From the NCBI GenBank assembly GCA_020426065.1, contig JAGQQT010000088.1, positions 1 to 11,112 of the forward strand: DNA of 11,112 nucleotides. The letters run 5' to 3'. Shown piece after piece: positions 1 to 7,852 of this stretch (position 1 is its first letter; each line of letters begins with the position of its first letter). The translations under genes were made by a program, and so were the position numbers. The notes beneath the pieces were generated by a model. It had not been told where the DNA came from. It saw only the letters and a program-made list of their open reading frames with translations, and ran no database searches. The stretch comes from Planctomycetaceae bacterium (GTDB lineage: Bacteria; Planctomycetota; Planctomycetia; Planctomycetales; Planctomycetaceae).

Positions 1-59
1 GAATCAATCCGATCAGAACTGATAGAAAAAAAATGAACCGGACGAAAAATGACGGATGT

Positions 60-1940
60 CTATTTTAACTGATCCAGGATCGCGTCATAAACTTCGCTCA
101 CCAGGAACGGTTTCCCTTTCACCTTATTATATCCTTGAGCATCCACCAGATAAGTGGATCGCAGCAAGAGGCGGAGCTGACCACAGTTTAATTCGGGCAC
201 CAGCACCTTTTTGTATCGCTTCAGAATCTCACCCAGATTCCGGGGGAATGGATTCAGATAACGCAGATGAGCCAGAGCCACCTTGTGACCATCCTTTTGT
301 GCCCGCTGCACAGCAGTTCGAATGGAACCGTAAGTTCCACCCCAGCTCACTACCAGCACATCACCTGAGTCCGGACCTTCAATGGCCTGCTCAGGAACAT
401 GATCAGCAATTCCGGCAATTTTTCTGGCGCGGGTTTCGATCATGTGCTGATGATTGTCAGGATCGTAACTCACATTTCCGGTTCGGTCCCATTTTTCGAG
501 GCCACCAATCCGGTGCTCCAGACCTGCGGTTCCGGGAATCGCCCACGGCCGAACCAGTCGATCATTTCTCAGGTAGGGGAGGTAAGCCCCATCGTTACCG
601 TTTGGTTCGAGCGGATGCTTGAAGTCAATCGGCTTGAGAGTAGAGATCTCGGGAATCCGCCAGGGTTCAGCCCCATTGGCAATGTAACCATCGCTGAGCA
701 GGAAAACAGGAGTCATGAACTCCACTGCCAGTCTCATTGCTTCGCGGGCCGCATCAAATGCATCCGCTGGCGTGGCTGCAGCCACAATCGGCATGGGACA
801 TTCGCCATTGCGACCAAACATGCTCATCAGCAGATCAGCCTGTTCCGTCTTGGTAGGAAGCCCTGTACTGGGTCCGCCACGCTGCACATTGATAATGACC
901 AGCGGCAATTCCGTGATCACGGCCAGCCCGATCCCTTCCGACTTCAAAGCAATCCCGGGACCACTGCTGGCCGTTACGGCAAATGCACCACCGAAGGCAG
1001 CCCCGACAGTCGCGGTAATCGCAGCAATTTCATCTTCCACCTGGGCAGTCCGCACACCGAAGTTCTTCAGGCGGGACAACTCATGCAGAATATCGGAAGC
1101 TGGCGTGATTGGATATCCGGCATAAAACAGATCTTTGCCGGAGGACCTTGCCGCTGCGACCAGACCGAATGCCACCGCTTCGTTCCCGGTAATCTTTCGG
1201 TATTTCCCTGGTGGCAACTTGGCCGGGGGCACTTTGTAGTGAACCGTGAAAGCCTGAGTGGAATATCCAAGGTCATAACCTGCCTTCAGGGCGGCCAGGT
1301 TGGCATCAACCAGTTCCGGACGCTTGGCAAACTTCGCCTTCACCCAGTCCTGTGTCGGCGTGGCATCCCGATCATACAACCAGTAAACCAGCCCCAGGGC
1401 AAAGAAGTTTTTACAGCGATCCGCCTCTTTCAGAGACAAACCCAACTCGGTAACGGAATCCCGAGTTAAGCGGGTCATATCCACCTTGTGGACACGGTAT
1501 CCGGCCAGCAGATCATTATCTTCATCAAGTGGATTTTTTTCATATCCTGCTTTGGCCAGACCCGACTTGTCAAACGCGTCCTGATTGACAATCAGGGTTC
1601 CACCACGCTTCAAATCCGGCAGGTTCGTTTTGAGAGCGGCAGGATTCATCGCCACCAGGGTGTCGACTTCATCGCCGGGCGTATAAACGTCCTTACTCGA
1701 AAAGCAGATCTGATATCCGGAAACCCCGTTGAGTGTTCCGGCAGGAGCACGAATTTCAGCGGGGAAGTCTGGCAGAGTGCTCACATCGTTTCCGAACACG
1801 GCGGAAACGTTGGTGAACTGCGTACCGACCAGCTGCATACCATCGCCGCTGTCACCACAAAACCTGATTACAACGGCATCAACCTGTTCGGTCGTCCGAA
1901 AATTTCCATTTCCGCTTGTTGGCACATCCACTGATGACAT
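60..1940 (-). CDS. korA: 2-oxoacid:acceptor (ferredoxin) oxidoreductase, fused gamma-alpha subunit (2-oxoglutarate type, KorA)
   Basis: This 626-residue cytoplasmic enzyme subunit takes part in the CoA-dependent oxidative decarboxylation of a 2-oxoacid, probably 2-oxoglutarate, with ferredoxin as electron acceptor. The gamma-type domain comes first (about residues 20-235, with GDSGDGMQ at 29-36). The pyrimidine-binding alpha domain follows (about 250-430, with GYPITPAS at 275-282, VEDE at 301-304 and [17 protein letters not shown] at 354-370). The C-terminal domain II covers about 525-626. The fused order and length are usual for the two-subunit KorAB type. The beta subunit, which carries thiamine diphosphate and an Fe-S cluster, is not in the window; it is expected downstream, to the left of position 60. 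Only 59 bases remain there, including a run of eight T on the coding strand. The ATG has an AGGGAG ribosome site about 11 bases upstream, and the stop is TAG. Family assignment is firm; the substrate is inferred from resemblance. Confidence 0.93.
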   Translation of the reverse strand: MSSVDVPTSGNGNFRTTEQVDAVVIRFCGDSGDGMQLVGTQFTNVSAVFGNDVSTLPDFPAEIRAPAGTLNGVSGYQICFSSKDVYTPGDEVDTLVAMNPAALKTNLPDLKRGGTLIVNQDAFDKSGLAKAGYEKNPLDEDNDLLAGYRVHKVDMTRLTRDSVTELGLSLKEADRCKNFFALGLVYWLYDRDATPTQDWVKAKFAKRPELVDANLAALKAGYDLGYSTQAFTVHYKVPPAKLPPGKYRKITGNEAVAFGLVAAARSSGKDLFYAGYPITPASDILHELSRLKNFGVRTAQVEDEIAAITATVGAAFGGAFAVTASSGPGIALKSEGIGLAVITELPLVIINVQRGGPSTGLPTKTEQADLLMSMFGRNGECPMPIVAAATPADAFDAAREAMRLAVEFMTPVFLLSDGYIANGAEPWRIPEISTLKPIDFKHPLEPNGNDGAYLPYLRNDRLVRPWAIPGTAGLEHRIGGLEKWDRTGNVSYDPDNHQHMIETRARKIAGIADHVPEQAIEGPDSGDVLVVSWGGTYGSIRTAVQRAQKDGHKVALAHLRYLNPFPRNLGEILKRYKKVLVPELNCGQLRLLLRSTYLVDAQGYNKVKGKPFLVSEVYDAILDQLK

Positions 1941-2094
1941 GGTCTTGTCTGGCTCCCTAGGGAAAATCTATTCGCTGCCCGTTCGAATGAGCGATCCGAT
2001 CGAGTCCTGGACAGTGAGGTCAGATAGGTGTAATCAGCCCGAAATTCGAGCCCACCCCGGTTTGTTAGGGTTTTACCTTGAGGGATATCGGCAA

Positions 2095-2109
2095 ATTGCA
2101 CGCTGCAAT
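2095..2109. promoter_or_regulatory. Perfect inverted repeat ATTGCA-CGC-TGCAAT, possible operator
   Basis: Two 6-base arms with a 3-base centre form an exact dyad. It ends 2 bases before the candidate -35 box at 2112-2117, a position typical of an activator or repressor site. No regulator for it can be named. A 15-base dyad of this kind can occur by chance, so it is only a candidate. Confidence 0.3.
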
Positions 2110-2110
2110 C

Positions 2111-2140
2111 CGAACTTCTCCCCTATCTTTTCCGTATTAT
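2111..2140 (+). promoter_or_regulatory. Candidate promoter for the beta-helix surface protein gene (ECF-like or sigma-70 -10)
   Basis: CGAACTT at 2111-2117 and CGTA at 2133-2136 are separated so that GAAC and CGTA have a 17-base spacer. This is the same geometry as the better site at 7785-7813, and GAACTT resembles the -35 box of RpoE-type sigma factors. The same bases contain TATTAT at 2135-2140, a near-consensus sigma-70 -10 box, but there is no TTGACA-like box at the right distance. Transcription from here would give a leader of roughly 200 bases. The match is weak. Confidence 0.28.
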
Positions 2141-2350
2141 CGGCATTCTTGCAACAAACTACGCAATTGGAAAGAGCGGAATATCTTGACTTGGTAACTT
2201 TGGCGGCTTTAGGCAAAGACCTGACTCCAGTTCACGGCGATGTATTTCGTGCAACCAGTCATTTCCCGTTGACCTCTTTCGCCTCGATTCATTATCCCTC
2301 TGATCCCTCCCTGTGATTTCCCATTCACAACTTCAGATCAAGTCCCGACA

Positions 2351-5300
2351 ATGAATCCACGCCTCAAGCGGCTCTCGATACTGACAATCCTTACACTTGT
2401 CGCCTGCGTCTGTGCATTTCCCGCAAGAGCGACGGCTCAAATCCTGCTGGATGCCCGGGTTGGCCATACCGCCATGCCAGCTTTCGGCCGTGAAACGGGG
2501 ATCACCCATCTGGAACTGATGCCCTATCTGATGGAAGAAGATGAATATATCTTCTTCACGGATCTCCGGGGGTTTCTGAACAATGAAGGCAACGTGGGCG
2601 GAAACGTCGGAATGGGATACCGTTTTCTGGAACCCAACCAGGTCATGCTGCTCGGGTTACATGGTGGGTATGGCGCAGACCAGTCTCTGGAAAAGATCTA
2701 TCAGCAGATGTATTTCGGCCTGGAAGGACTGACCCGCTTCGGCAGCCTGACCTCCAACTTTTACTTCCCCATCGGGAACGATGAGCAGGTTCTGGAAACA
2801 ACCGTCGGCAACCTTCGTCCCGTGGGAAACCAGATTGTACTGGACTCCATTGATGCAGTCGGAGTGGCGATGCGAGGTCTCGACCTGAATATCGGGGCAT
2901 ACCTGCCAGGCGAATTTGCTGACGAACATCAGATTGAAGCGGTTGCGACCTGGTACCATTACGAAGGATCCGGAGTCGATCGGATTGATGGGGTCAAACT
3001 GGGACTCGAAGGTCAGATTGTTCCTTCTTTGAATGCCCAGATCGGAGTTTCCAATGACCAGACATTCGGCACCAATGTCACCCTGGGAATGACATTCCGC
3101 TTCGGCAACAACGACATTCCCGATCAGCGTCTTGATCGACAGATGCGTCGGTTCACCGACAACAACTACAACGTCATCGTGAGCAAAAAAGCTGTTGTGG
3201 GAACAGCCATTCCACTCATCAACCCCACCACAGGCAATGCGTTTACAGTTCGACATGTACAGAACACGCCAATCTCCGGAGCGCCGGTTGATTATGTCGT
3301 AGTTCACGACGGTTCCGCCGAGGATCCCTACGAAAACCTGTACGATGTGCAAGGCTCCAATGCGGACATCATTTTTGTGCACCGCGGCTCCGTGATTGAA
3401 GAGCAGGTTGTCCTGCAGGAAGGACAGATGCTGATTGGAGAAGGGGCCGACTACCTGCTGAACACCTCCAACTATAACCTCATCAATCTCAACAGCGCCT
3501 TTGCCCAGGTGAGCGACCGGGCTGATCTGCCTGCTCCAATCATCCAGCCTCGCTCATTCCCCGTACCAGGACAGCAGGATGATCCTGCCAAGATTGGTCT
3601 GGTTGAAATGGCCAGTAACTCTGTACTGGCGGGCGTGACCATTGACGGCTCCAACTACGCCTCTCCCAGTGCCGGAATTCTGGCCAGTGGAATCCATGAT
3701 TACCGCGTGGATGAAGTTTCCATTCGCAACACAAAGAATGAAGGTCTGCTGATCGAACAGACAACGGGTGGAATCTTCAAGGATCTGCTGGTGGAAAATA
3801 CGGGCACAACTGCAGGCACCACCAATCACCAGCAATCGGTCAACGAAACTTCCGGCTGGGATGGGATCGCGATTCTCGACAACGATGGCGAACTGCAGTT
3901 TCAGGATATCATCGTGCGAGATGCTGCCGGCAGCGGTGTGGTCATTGCCGGTGGACATGGCGATGCAGTCTTTTCCAATACACTGGAATTGACGGGAAAT
4001 GGAACAGCAAACACCCTGTATGCCAGCGGCCTGGAAGTACGAGATCTGGAACTGATCACAACTGTTGATGACCAGGGAACAGAAACTACCGATGATGATA
4101 TTGAAACGGACATCTTCGGTCGTGTTCTGGTGGAAAGCCTGATTGTACAGAGCCCAAATGGGATCGACGGTGTTTCGATCCGCAACAGCACCGGACTGGT
4201 CGATCTGTTCGAAGTCGACATCAATACCACCAACGGGGCAGGGGTGTTTACTTCCCAGGCGGATCTGGTCAATATCCGATCGGGATCGGTCAGCTCACAG
4301 CATGAGGTTTCGGTCGCTTTAATTCCCCTCCCAATCAACAAAACGGGAGCCATCGTCACGAATGCCTCTGATGTGAACCTGCAACTGGATTCAATCTCAG
4401 CCGATGGCAGCAAGTACGGCATCAACATGGTCAACACCACGGGAACCATCCTGAGCCGGGGTGATGGCGAGGCAGGAAGCGGAGGAGTCATCAAGAATAC
4501 CCAGGCCGCCATCCATGCGGTGAATTCTGGCTCAGTGGGCATGTCTTCCCCCACATTTGAGAACAACCTGCAGGTGGCCAGTCTCGATACTGTCGAAGTC
4601 TTTGATATCGTCTCAGCCAATATCACGGGAACCACACAGAGCTTCATCGATGCTCACAATGTCAAACTATTCGCCGTCACGAACTCCCTGTTTGAAGAAA
4701 ACTCACTCAGTTCTGACATCGGGATCAATTACACCGCTGACGACTCGACCGCTTACGTGGCTCAAGTGGTTCGCAACACGGTCCATGAATCCCCCAAAAC
4801 TTTCCTGAACGTGGCGACTCAGGGGAATGTCACCGATGCCACACTTGATTTCCTGTTTGCCAACAATTCCGTTCAGATCCTGGAAAATGGCAGCATCGCG
4901 ACCACGATGAACTGGACAGGCCCCTTGTCGGCCTCTTTTGACAACAACCTGATCTCAGGAGAAGAAGGAACGCACCAGAAAGGATTCCAGATCTGGACCG
5001 GAACATCGAATGATGTGGCCGTGTTAGACGTCACCAACAACGTCATTGGCTTTGTTGGCAACAACGGAACCGCAGTGGAAATCCTGGGCGGTTCGAGCAT
5101 TAATTCGGTTGTCTCAAACAACGTCGTGGAATTTAGGGGGCGGGATGGTGTAGGAACACGAATTTCTGCCAATGCCGCTTCGCAAATTGCCGTAGCCGGG
5201 AATGTCATCGAAGACCTGGCTGGAGGTGCTACAGGTATTTTGTTCCCTTCGATTTACGATGGATCGAGCCTGGTCCTGAATTCCAATATTATCAGCCTGC

Positions 5301-5482
5301 AGGACTCAAGTGTGTTTGCTGACCGCGGCATTATCCTCAGCAATGTCACCGGCACCAACGATCCGTTTGTGGAACTGATTTCCACACTGAATAACACGAT
5401 TACAGGTGCCAGCACGATCTATTCACTCCCCACTAATGCCGTTACCGGACGGATTCTGATTAACGGTGTTGTTGTCCCTTAA
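2351..5482 (+). CDS. Secreted surface protein: inverse-autotransporter-like beta-barrel plus right-handed parallel beta-helix
   Basis: This 1043-residue exported protein has a signal peptide at residues 1-29 (Arg/Lys n-region, hydrophobic core, ATA|Q cleavage). Residues about 31-252 resemble the intimin/invasin-type inverse autotransporter barrel: alternating Gly/aromatic strands such as GNVGMGYRFL at 84-93 and the last strand TLGMTFRFG. A linker at about 256-280 (RLDRQMRRF...NVIVSKK) resembles the segment that follows such barrels. From about 310 the sequence turns into a beta-helix: HDGSAEDPYENL at 319-330, then many short Asn/Gly/Val-rich rungs up to the C-terminus. The likely arrangement is a barrel in the outer membrane with the helix displayed outside or kept in the periplasm. 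Such helices occur in polysaccharide lyases and adhesins, but I see no catalytic set, so adhesion or structure is as likely as an enzyme. The ATG has only a weak ribosome site; it is chosen because the signal peptide begins there. No partner gene is adjacent on this strand. Confidence 0.85.
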   Translation: MNPRLKRLSILTILTLVACVCAFPARATAQILLDARVGHTAMPAFGRETGITHLELMPYLMEEDEYIFFTDLRGFLNNEGNVGGNVGMGYRFLEPNQVMLLGLHGGYGADQSLEKIYQQMYFGLEGLTRFGSLTSNFYFPIGNDEQVLETTVGNLRPVGNQIVLDSIDAVGVAMRGLDLNIGAYLPGEFADEHQIEAVATWYHYEGSGVDRIDGVKLGLEGQIVPSLNAQIGVSNDQTFGTNVTLGMTFRFGNNDIPDQRLDRQMRRFTDNNYNVIVSKKAVVGTAIPLINPTTGNAFTVRHVQNTPISGAPVDYVVVHDGSAEDPYENLYDVQGSNADIIFVHRGSVIEEQVVLQEGQMLIGEGADYLLNTSNYNLINLNSAFAQVSDRADLPAPIIQPRSFPVPGQQDDPAKIGLVEMASNSVLAGVTIDGSNYASPSAGILASGIHDYRVDEVSIRNTKNEGLLIEQTTGGIFKDLLVENTGTTAGTTNHQQSVNETSGWDGIAILDNDGELQFQDIIVRDAAGSGVVIAGGHGDAVFSNTLELTGNGTANTLYASGLEVRDLELITTVDDQGTETTDDDIETDIFGRVLVESLIVQSPNGIDGVSIRNSTGLVDLFEVDINTTNGAGVFTSQADLVNIRSGSVSSQHEVSVALIPLPINKTGAIVTNASDVNLQLDSISADGSKYGINMVNTTGTILSRGDGEAGSGGVIKNTQAAIHAVNSGSVGMSSPTFENNLQVASLDTVEVFDIVSANITGTTQSFIDAHNVKLFAVTNSLFEENSLSSDIGINYTADDSTAYVAQVVRNTVHESPKTFLNVATQGNVTDATLDFLFANNSVQILENGSIATTMNWTGPLSASFDNNLISGEEGTHQKGFQIWTGTSNDVAVLDVTNNVIGFVGNNGTAVEILGGSSINSVVSNNVVEFRGRDGVGTRISANAASQIAVAGNVIEDLAGGATGILFPSIYDGSSLVLNSNIISLQDSSVFADRGIILSNVTGTNDPFVELISTLNNTITGASTIYSLPTNAVTGRILINGVVVP

Positions 5483-5840
5483 TCTGAATGAGAAGCAGGC
5501 ACCTGAGTCACATATCTCCTGACCTGCATTTCATTTCCATGACCGGCCCAGGCGTGGAAAGAGTTCAGCCTGGCAAGCGTCTGCGGAAAACCGATCCTGC
5601 TATCTAAATAACACTCACCTCCGCAAGCGGGAAGATCGACTGAGCCTGGGTAATCATACCTATGACAGGTTGACCGTACTCTCGACGCTCCCCAAGCGGT
5701 TCTTTGATCCTGCGAATCGCCCAGCAGAACTCAGCGGCTGCCATGAATGAAAGACGAAGCAAAATTACTGTGTCTGTTGAATTCGATCGCCGCAAATCTG
5801 GACACTGCAGGTCATGCCCGGGATCGAATCCGGCAAAGTG
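5483..5840. other. Intergenic region without a convincing gene
   Basis: This lies between two convergent genes, so both should terminate here. A 6-base inverted repeat CCAGGC/GCCTGG (5548-5553 and 5568-5573, 14-base loop) and a weaker GCAGG/CCTGC pair just after the plus-strand stop could form hairpins, but neither has a T-run. A 63-codon minus-strand frame at 5604-5795 starts with TTG and has no ribosome site; it may be chance or a decayed remnant. Confidence 0.5.
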
Positions 5841-5870
5841 GCTCGCCTGAATAACCCCAATCAGGCAAGC
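5841..5870 (-). terminator. Hairpin at the 3' end of the sigma/membrane-protein operon
   Basis: On the minus strand the transcript can fold a 10-pair stem (GCUUGCCUGA with UCAGGCGAGC, one G-U pair) around a 10-base loop. The 5' arm contains the last codons and the TGA stop of the membrane-protein gene. No T-run follows, so it may be a weak or Rho-assisted terminator, or a 3'-end stabilising hairpin. Confidence 0.45.
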
Positions 5871-6826
5871 TCGTTGGCTTTCTCAGCCAGAACCCGTCCC
5901 AGACGATCGATCAGTTCATCTGCTTTGCCGCGAACTTCGAGAGGATCATCCTGATTGGCTGCAGACACCAGGGTATCGAGTTCCTTGGCCCAGTTCTTGC
6001 ACTTTTCGATCAACCAGGCTCGATCGGCCTCGGTCAAAGGCGTGTGCGGAGCATTCAGCAGGGTTTCGCAACCGTGACGGAATTCTGCCAGACGTTGATG
6101 CACACCTTCCTGAGTGTCAGGCTTTTTGTTGAACCAGGCCTTGGCTGAATTTGACAGGGAAAGCAGGTACTCACTGGCGGACAGATCATTATTCAGGGCA
6201 TCGGGAGAATCCCAGCCCCAGGTTGAGGCCAACATCACTGGCTGTTCATGGCTTGGATCCTGTGGTCCATCCGGACCTTCAGCAACCTGCACCTGCCCCT
6301 GTTTCCACAAGTCAGGATATTGAAGTGCCACCACTCCAATCAGAACCAGGGCCGCTGCAGAAAGCATTGGCGCCAGCAGACGACCTTTTCTCCGTGGAGG
6401 TTGAGAAACCTGTTCAGCGACTGGCTCCAGGAAATTGACGATCCTCGGTGCATCTGCCTGGAGTTCATCCTCTTGCAGAAATTCAGACAATGAGCCCATA
6501 GGCACATCGCAGATCTGATCCTGCCAGTGTTCTCCCCCTTCCACCAGCACCAGTTCCTGCAGTTCCAGCAGCAGTTCCGGGAAGGTGAGCAGGGCACACA
6601 GCCGTGAATGTCTTAATGCAGCCAGACCACCAGTCAGAACCGCATCACGCTCTTGGCCGAGCAGGGCATTCAATGATTCCGGTTGCAGTCCCTCTGGATT
6701 GAATTCATCAGCAATGAACTTCAGCTCGGCAATCAACTGGCCCAGCTCGCAGGACATCAGCTTCTGATCCAGCCACTTTCCAAGTGCTTCCTGTGTTTCA
6801 GGGATATCATAGATGGCAATACTCAT
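5861..6826 (-). CDS. Single-span membrane protein, candidate anti-sigma factor
   Basis: This 321-residue protein has no domain I can name. An acidic, helical N-terminal part (1-143, rich in Leu and Glu) is followed by a basic PPRRKGR patch at 143-149, one hydrophobic span at about 150-170, and a 150-residue helical C-terminal part. The basic patch predicts a cytoplasmic N-domain and a C-domain on the far side of the membrane, the layout of a membrane-bound anti-sigma factor. Its ATG overlaps the TGA of the upstream sigma gene (ATGA at 6823-6826), which suggests translational coupling and a roughly fixed ratio of the two proteins. The zinc-binding HxxxCxxC motif of ZAS anti-sigma factors is absent: H73 and C77 are present, but no second Cys follows. 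The anti-sigma role rests on topology and gene order only; another membrane function is possible. Confidence 0.7.
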   Translation of the reverse strand: MSIAIYDIPETQEALGKWLDQKLMSCELGQLIAELKFIADEFNPEGLQPESLNALLGQERDAVLTGGLAALRHSRLCALLTFPELLLELQELVLVEGGEHWQDQICDVPMGSLSEFLQEDELQADAPRIVNFLEPVAEQVSQPPRRKGRLLAPMLSAAALVLIGVVALQYPDLWKQGQVQVAEGPDGPQDPSHEQPVMLASTWGWDSPDALNNDLSASEYLLSLSNSAKAWFNKKPDTQEGVHQRLAEFRHGCETLLNAPHTPLTEADRAWLIEKCKNWAKELDTLVSAANQDDPLEVRGKADELIDRLGRVLAEKANELA

Positions 6827-7389
6827 TGGTCACCTCTCTCGAGCTTTCCCCTGACACAATCCCGCAACTTTTTAATGGCATAATGTCTGAGCTTGTAGAT
6901 CTTGGATTTGCTCATATCACCAGCTCCGGAAACTTCCTCGTTTCGCTCCAGCACTTTCTGCATTTCTCCGGAAAGTCGGCGTTTGCAGTCTGTGAAGGCA
7001 TCCAGTTCCTCGGCCTGGAGAAGTTCAACCAGGGGAGTGGATGTTCGGGCAGACTCTGCTTCCAGAGGACTGTTGTCCAAACTGGAGTTACGAGATTCTG
7101 CCCGTTTCCGATCATCCATGATGAGATTTCGGGCTGTTTGACACAGTAATGCCATAACGTTGCGACCATTGTATTTTCCGCTCCGAAAATGAGGCAAAAT
7201 CTTGACCCACACCATTTGAGCGATGTCTCGCCCACGTGTCTGGTCGGTTCGAGAGCAGCAAAACACAATCAACTGACGCTGGTATTTAATTACCAGATCA
7301 GATTCGGCCTGACGACTGCCTTCCGCAATCGCCTGTACGAATTCCTCATCAGTAGATTGGCCCGTCACACGCATGTTCATGTATCGCAT
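6823..7389 (-). CDS. RNA polymerase sigma factor, sigma-70 family, ECF-like
   Basis: This is a promoter-recognition subunit of RNA polymerase. Counting 188 residues from the ATG at 7389, region 2 lies at about 31-96: GRDIAQMVWVKILPHF at 53-68 is core-binding region 2.2, and LLCQTARNLIMDDRKR at 81-96 covers 2.3/2.4. Region 4 lies at about 132-183, ending in a recognition-helix pattern MSKSKIYKLRHYAIKKLRD. The stretch between the start of region 4 and that helix is about seven residues shorter than in ordinary ECF factors, so the first half of the DNA-binding fold looks compressed. The start is uncertain: in-frame ATGs lie at 7389, 7380 and 7374, all before the region where family similarity begins. 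An ATG at 7503 and a TTG at 7515 would add 38-42 residues unlike the family, and the AGGAG touching the 7503 ATG is too close to serve it. The first gene of a two-gene operon with the overlapping membrane protein. Confidence 0.85.
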   Translation of the reverse strand: MRYMNMRVTGQSTDEEFVQAIAEGSRQAESDLVIKYQRQLIVFCCSRTDQTRGRDIAQMVWVKILPHFRSGKYNGRNVMALLCQTARNLIMDDRKRAESRNSSLDNSPLEAESARTSTPLVELLQAEELDAFTDCKRRLSGEMQKVLERNEEVSGAGDMSKSKIYKLRHYAIKKLRDCVRGKLERGDQ

Positions 7390-7448
7390 TTTCAAGGCTT
7401 GTACCCCGAATTGCAACTCTGAACAGGACGGTTTACCCGGAACTGTCC

Positions 7449-7462
7449 AGCTGATTTCAGCT
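7449..7462. promoter_or_regulatory. Inverted repeat AGCTGA-TT-TCAGCT
   Basis: This is a perfect dyad with 6-base arms and a 2-base centre, 60 bases upstream of the preferred sigma-factor start. It could be an operator or a small leader hairpin. If translation instead began at 7503, it would lie inside the coding sequence and mean less. Confidence 0.25.
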
Positions 7463-7685
7463 TTCCCAGTTACGAATACCAGTGATCTCGAATCGACACT
7501 CATCTCCTGGCCCAATTCAGTTTTTCACGAAAACTTCTCATTCAGGAAACGAACTGCTGTCCCCAATCTTCCCCTGATTTCGTTCTTTCTGTCCAAAAAC
7601 ACCAAGATGACCGAATTTCATACTGGGAAGACAGGGTAAAGATTGGCGGTTTTTCAGGCCGCATCGGTTACAACAATTAAGATCA

Positions 7686-7743
7686 TCACGATTGTCTTAG
7701 AGATTGTGCGGAAAGGTGTCGAAATAACGATAGTCACGATTGT
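7686..7743 (+). repeat. Direct repeats TCACGATTGT upstream of the outer-membrane gene
   Basis: TCACGATTGT occurs at 7686-7695 and again at 7734-7743, with a third partial copy GATTGT at 7702-7707. The GATTGT cores start at 7690, 7702 and 7738, so they are spaced 12 and 36 bases apart. They lie 40-100 bases upstream of the candidate -35 box, where an activator would bind. No known regulator is recognised. Confidence 0.35.
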
Positions 7744-7784
7744 GTTGATCATTCGTGCTGAAGATGTTTTGAAATCCCACAAAA

Positions 7785-7813
7785 GGGAACATCAGTACAC
7801 AATCCGCCGTCTT
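7785..7813 (+). promoter_or_regulatory. Candidate ECF-sigma promoter (GGGAAC - 17 bases - CGTCTT)
   Basis: GGGAAC at 7785-7790 is preceded by an A-rich stretch and followed after exactly 17 bases by CGTCTT at 7808-7813. GGAAC with a 16-17 base spacer and a CGT-type -10 box is the general form of ECF promoters in many phyla. Transcription would start near 7820, giving a leader of about 30 bases to the ATG at 7853. The neighbouring sigma factor is an obvious candidate to use it, but this is inferred from proximity only. Confidence 0.5.
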
Positions 7814-7838
7814 CGAGACGTCGTTTTGCGGAATGGGT

Positions 7839-7844
7839 GGGGAG
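7839..7844 (+). promoter_or_regulatory. Ribosome binding site GGGGAG that decides the start at 7853
   Basis: GGGGAG ends 8 bases before the ATG at 7853, the usual spacing. The ATG at 7847 is too close, and the ATG at 7892 (start of MNNSIRK) has no comparable site, although it would give a more ordinary signal-peptide length. Confidence 0.6.
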
Positions 7845-7852
7845 TGATGTTG

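Larger units (their letters stand above)
1941..2350. other. Divergent intergenic region between korA and the beta-helix surface protein gene
   Basis: No convincing gene lies in these 410 bases; the open frames that cross it run on from antisense frames of korA and have no ribosome site. It must hold the promoters of both flanking genes. Visible structure: an 11-base palindrome CGATCCGATCG at 1992-2002, a perfect inverted repeat at 2095-2109, and a promoter candidate at 2111-2140. The last 200 bases before the plus-strand gene would form a long leader if that promoter is used; I saw no known riboswitch in it. Confidence 0.6.
7390..7852. other. Divergent regulatory region between the sigma gene and the Gln/Asn-rich outer-membrane gene
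   Basis: About 460 bases hold no gene I can support. The open frame leading into the plus-strand gene from 7643 encodes an Ile/Val-rich stretch with no ribosome site. The region contains an inverted repeat (7449-7462), a 10-base direct repeat (7686-7695 and 7734-7743), an ECF-type promoter candidate (7785-7813) and the ribosome site at 7839-7844. No clear promoter for the sigma gene was found on the minus strand. Confidence 0.6.

Noticed and set aside
399..1469. 356-codon plus-strand open frame across korA
   Set aside because: It is antisense to a gene with clear family motifs, has no ribosome site, and its residues look like random antisense sequence.
3901..4647. 248-codon minus-strand open frame inside the beta-helix gene
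   Set aside because: It lies fully antisense to the beta-helix rungs, and its Ser/Thr/Pro-rich composition is what the reverse of such repeats gives.
5604..5795. 63-codon minus-strand open frame between the surface protein and the sigma operon
   Set aside because: It starts with TTG, lacks a ribosome site and matches nothing I recognise; a decayed gene remnant cannot be excluded.
7643..7852. N-terminal extension of the barrel protein from 7643
   Set aside because: The extra 70 residues are Ile/Val-rich without a ribosome site, cross the candidate promoter, and precede a proper Shine-Dalgarno and signal peptide.
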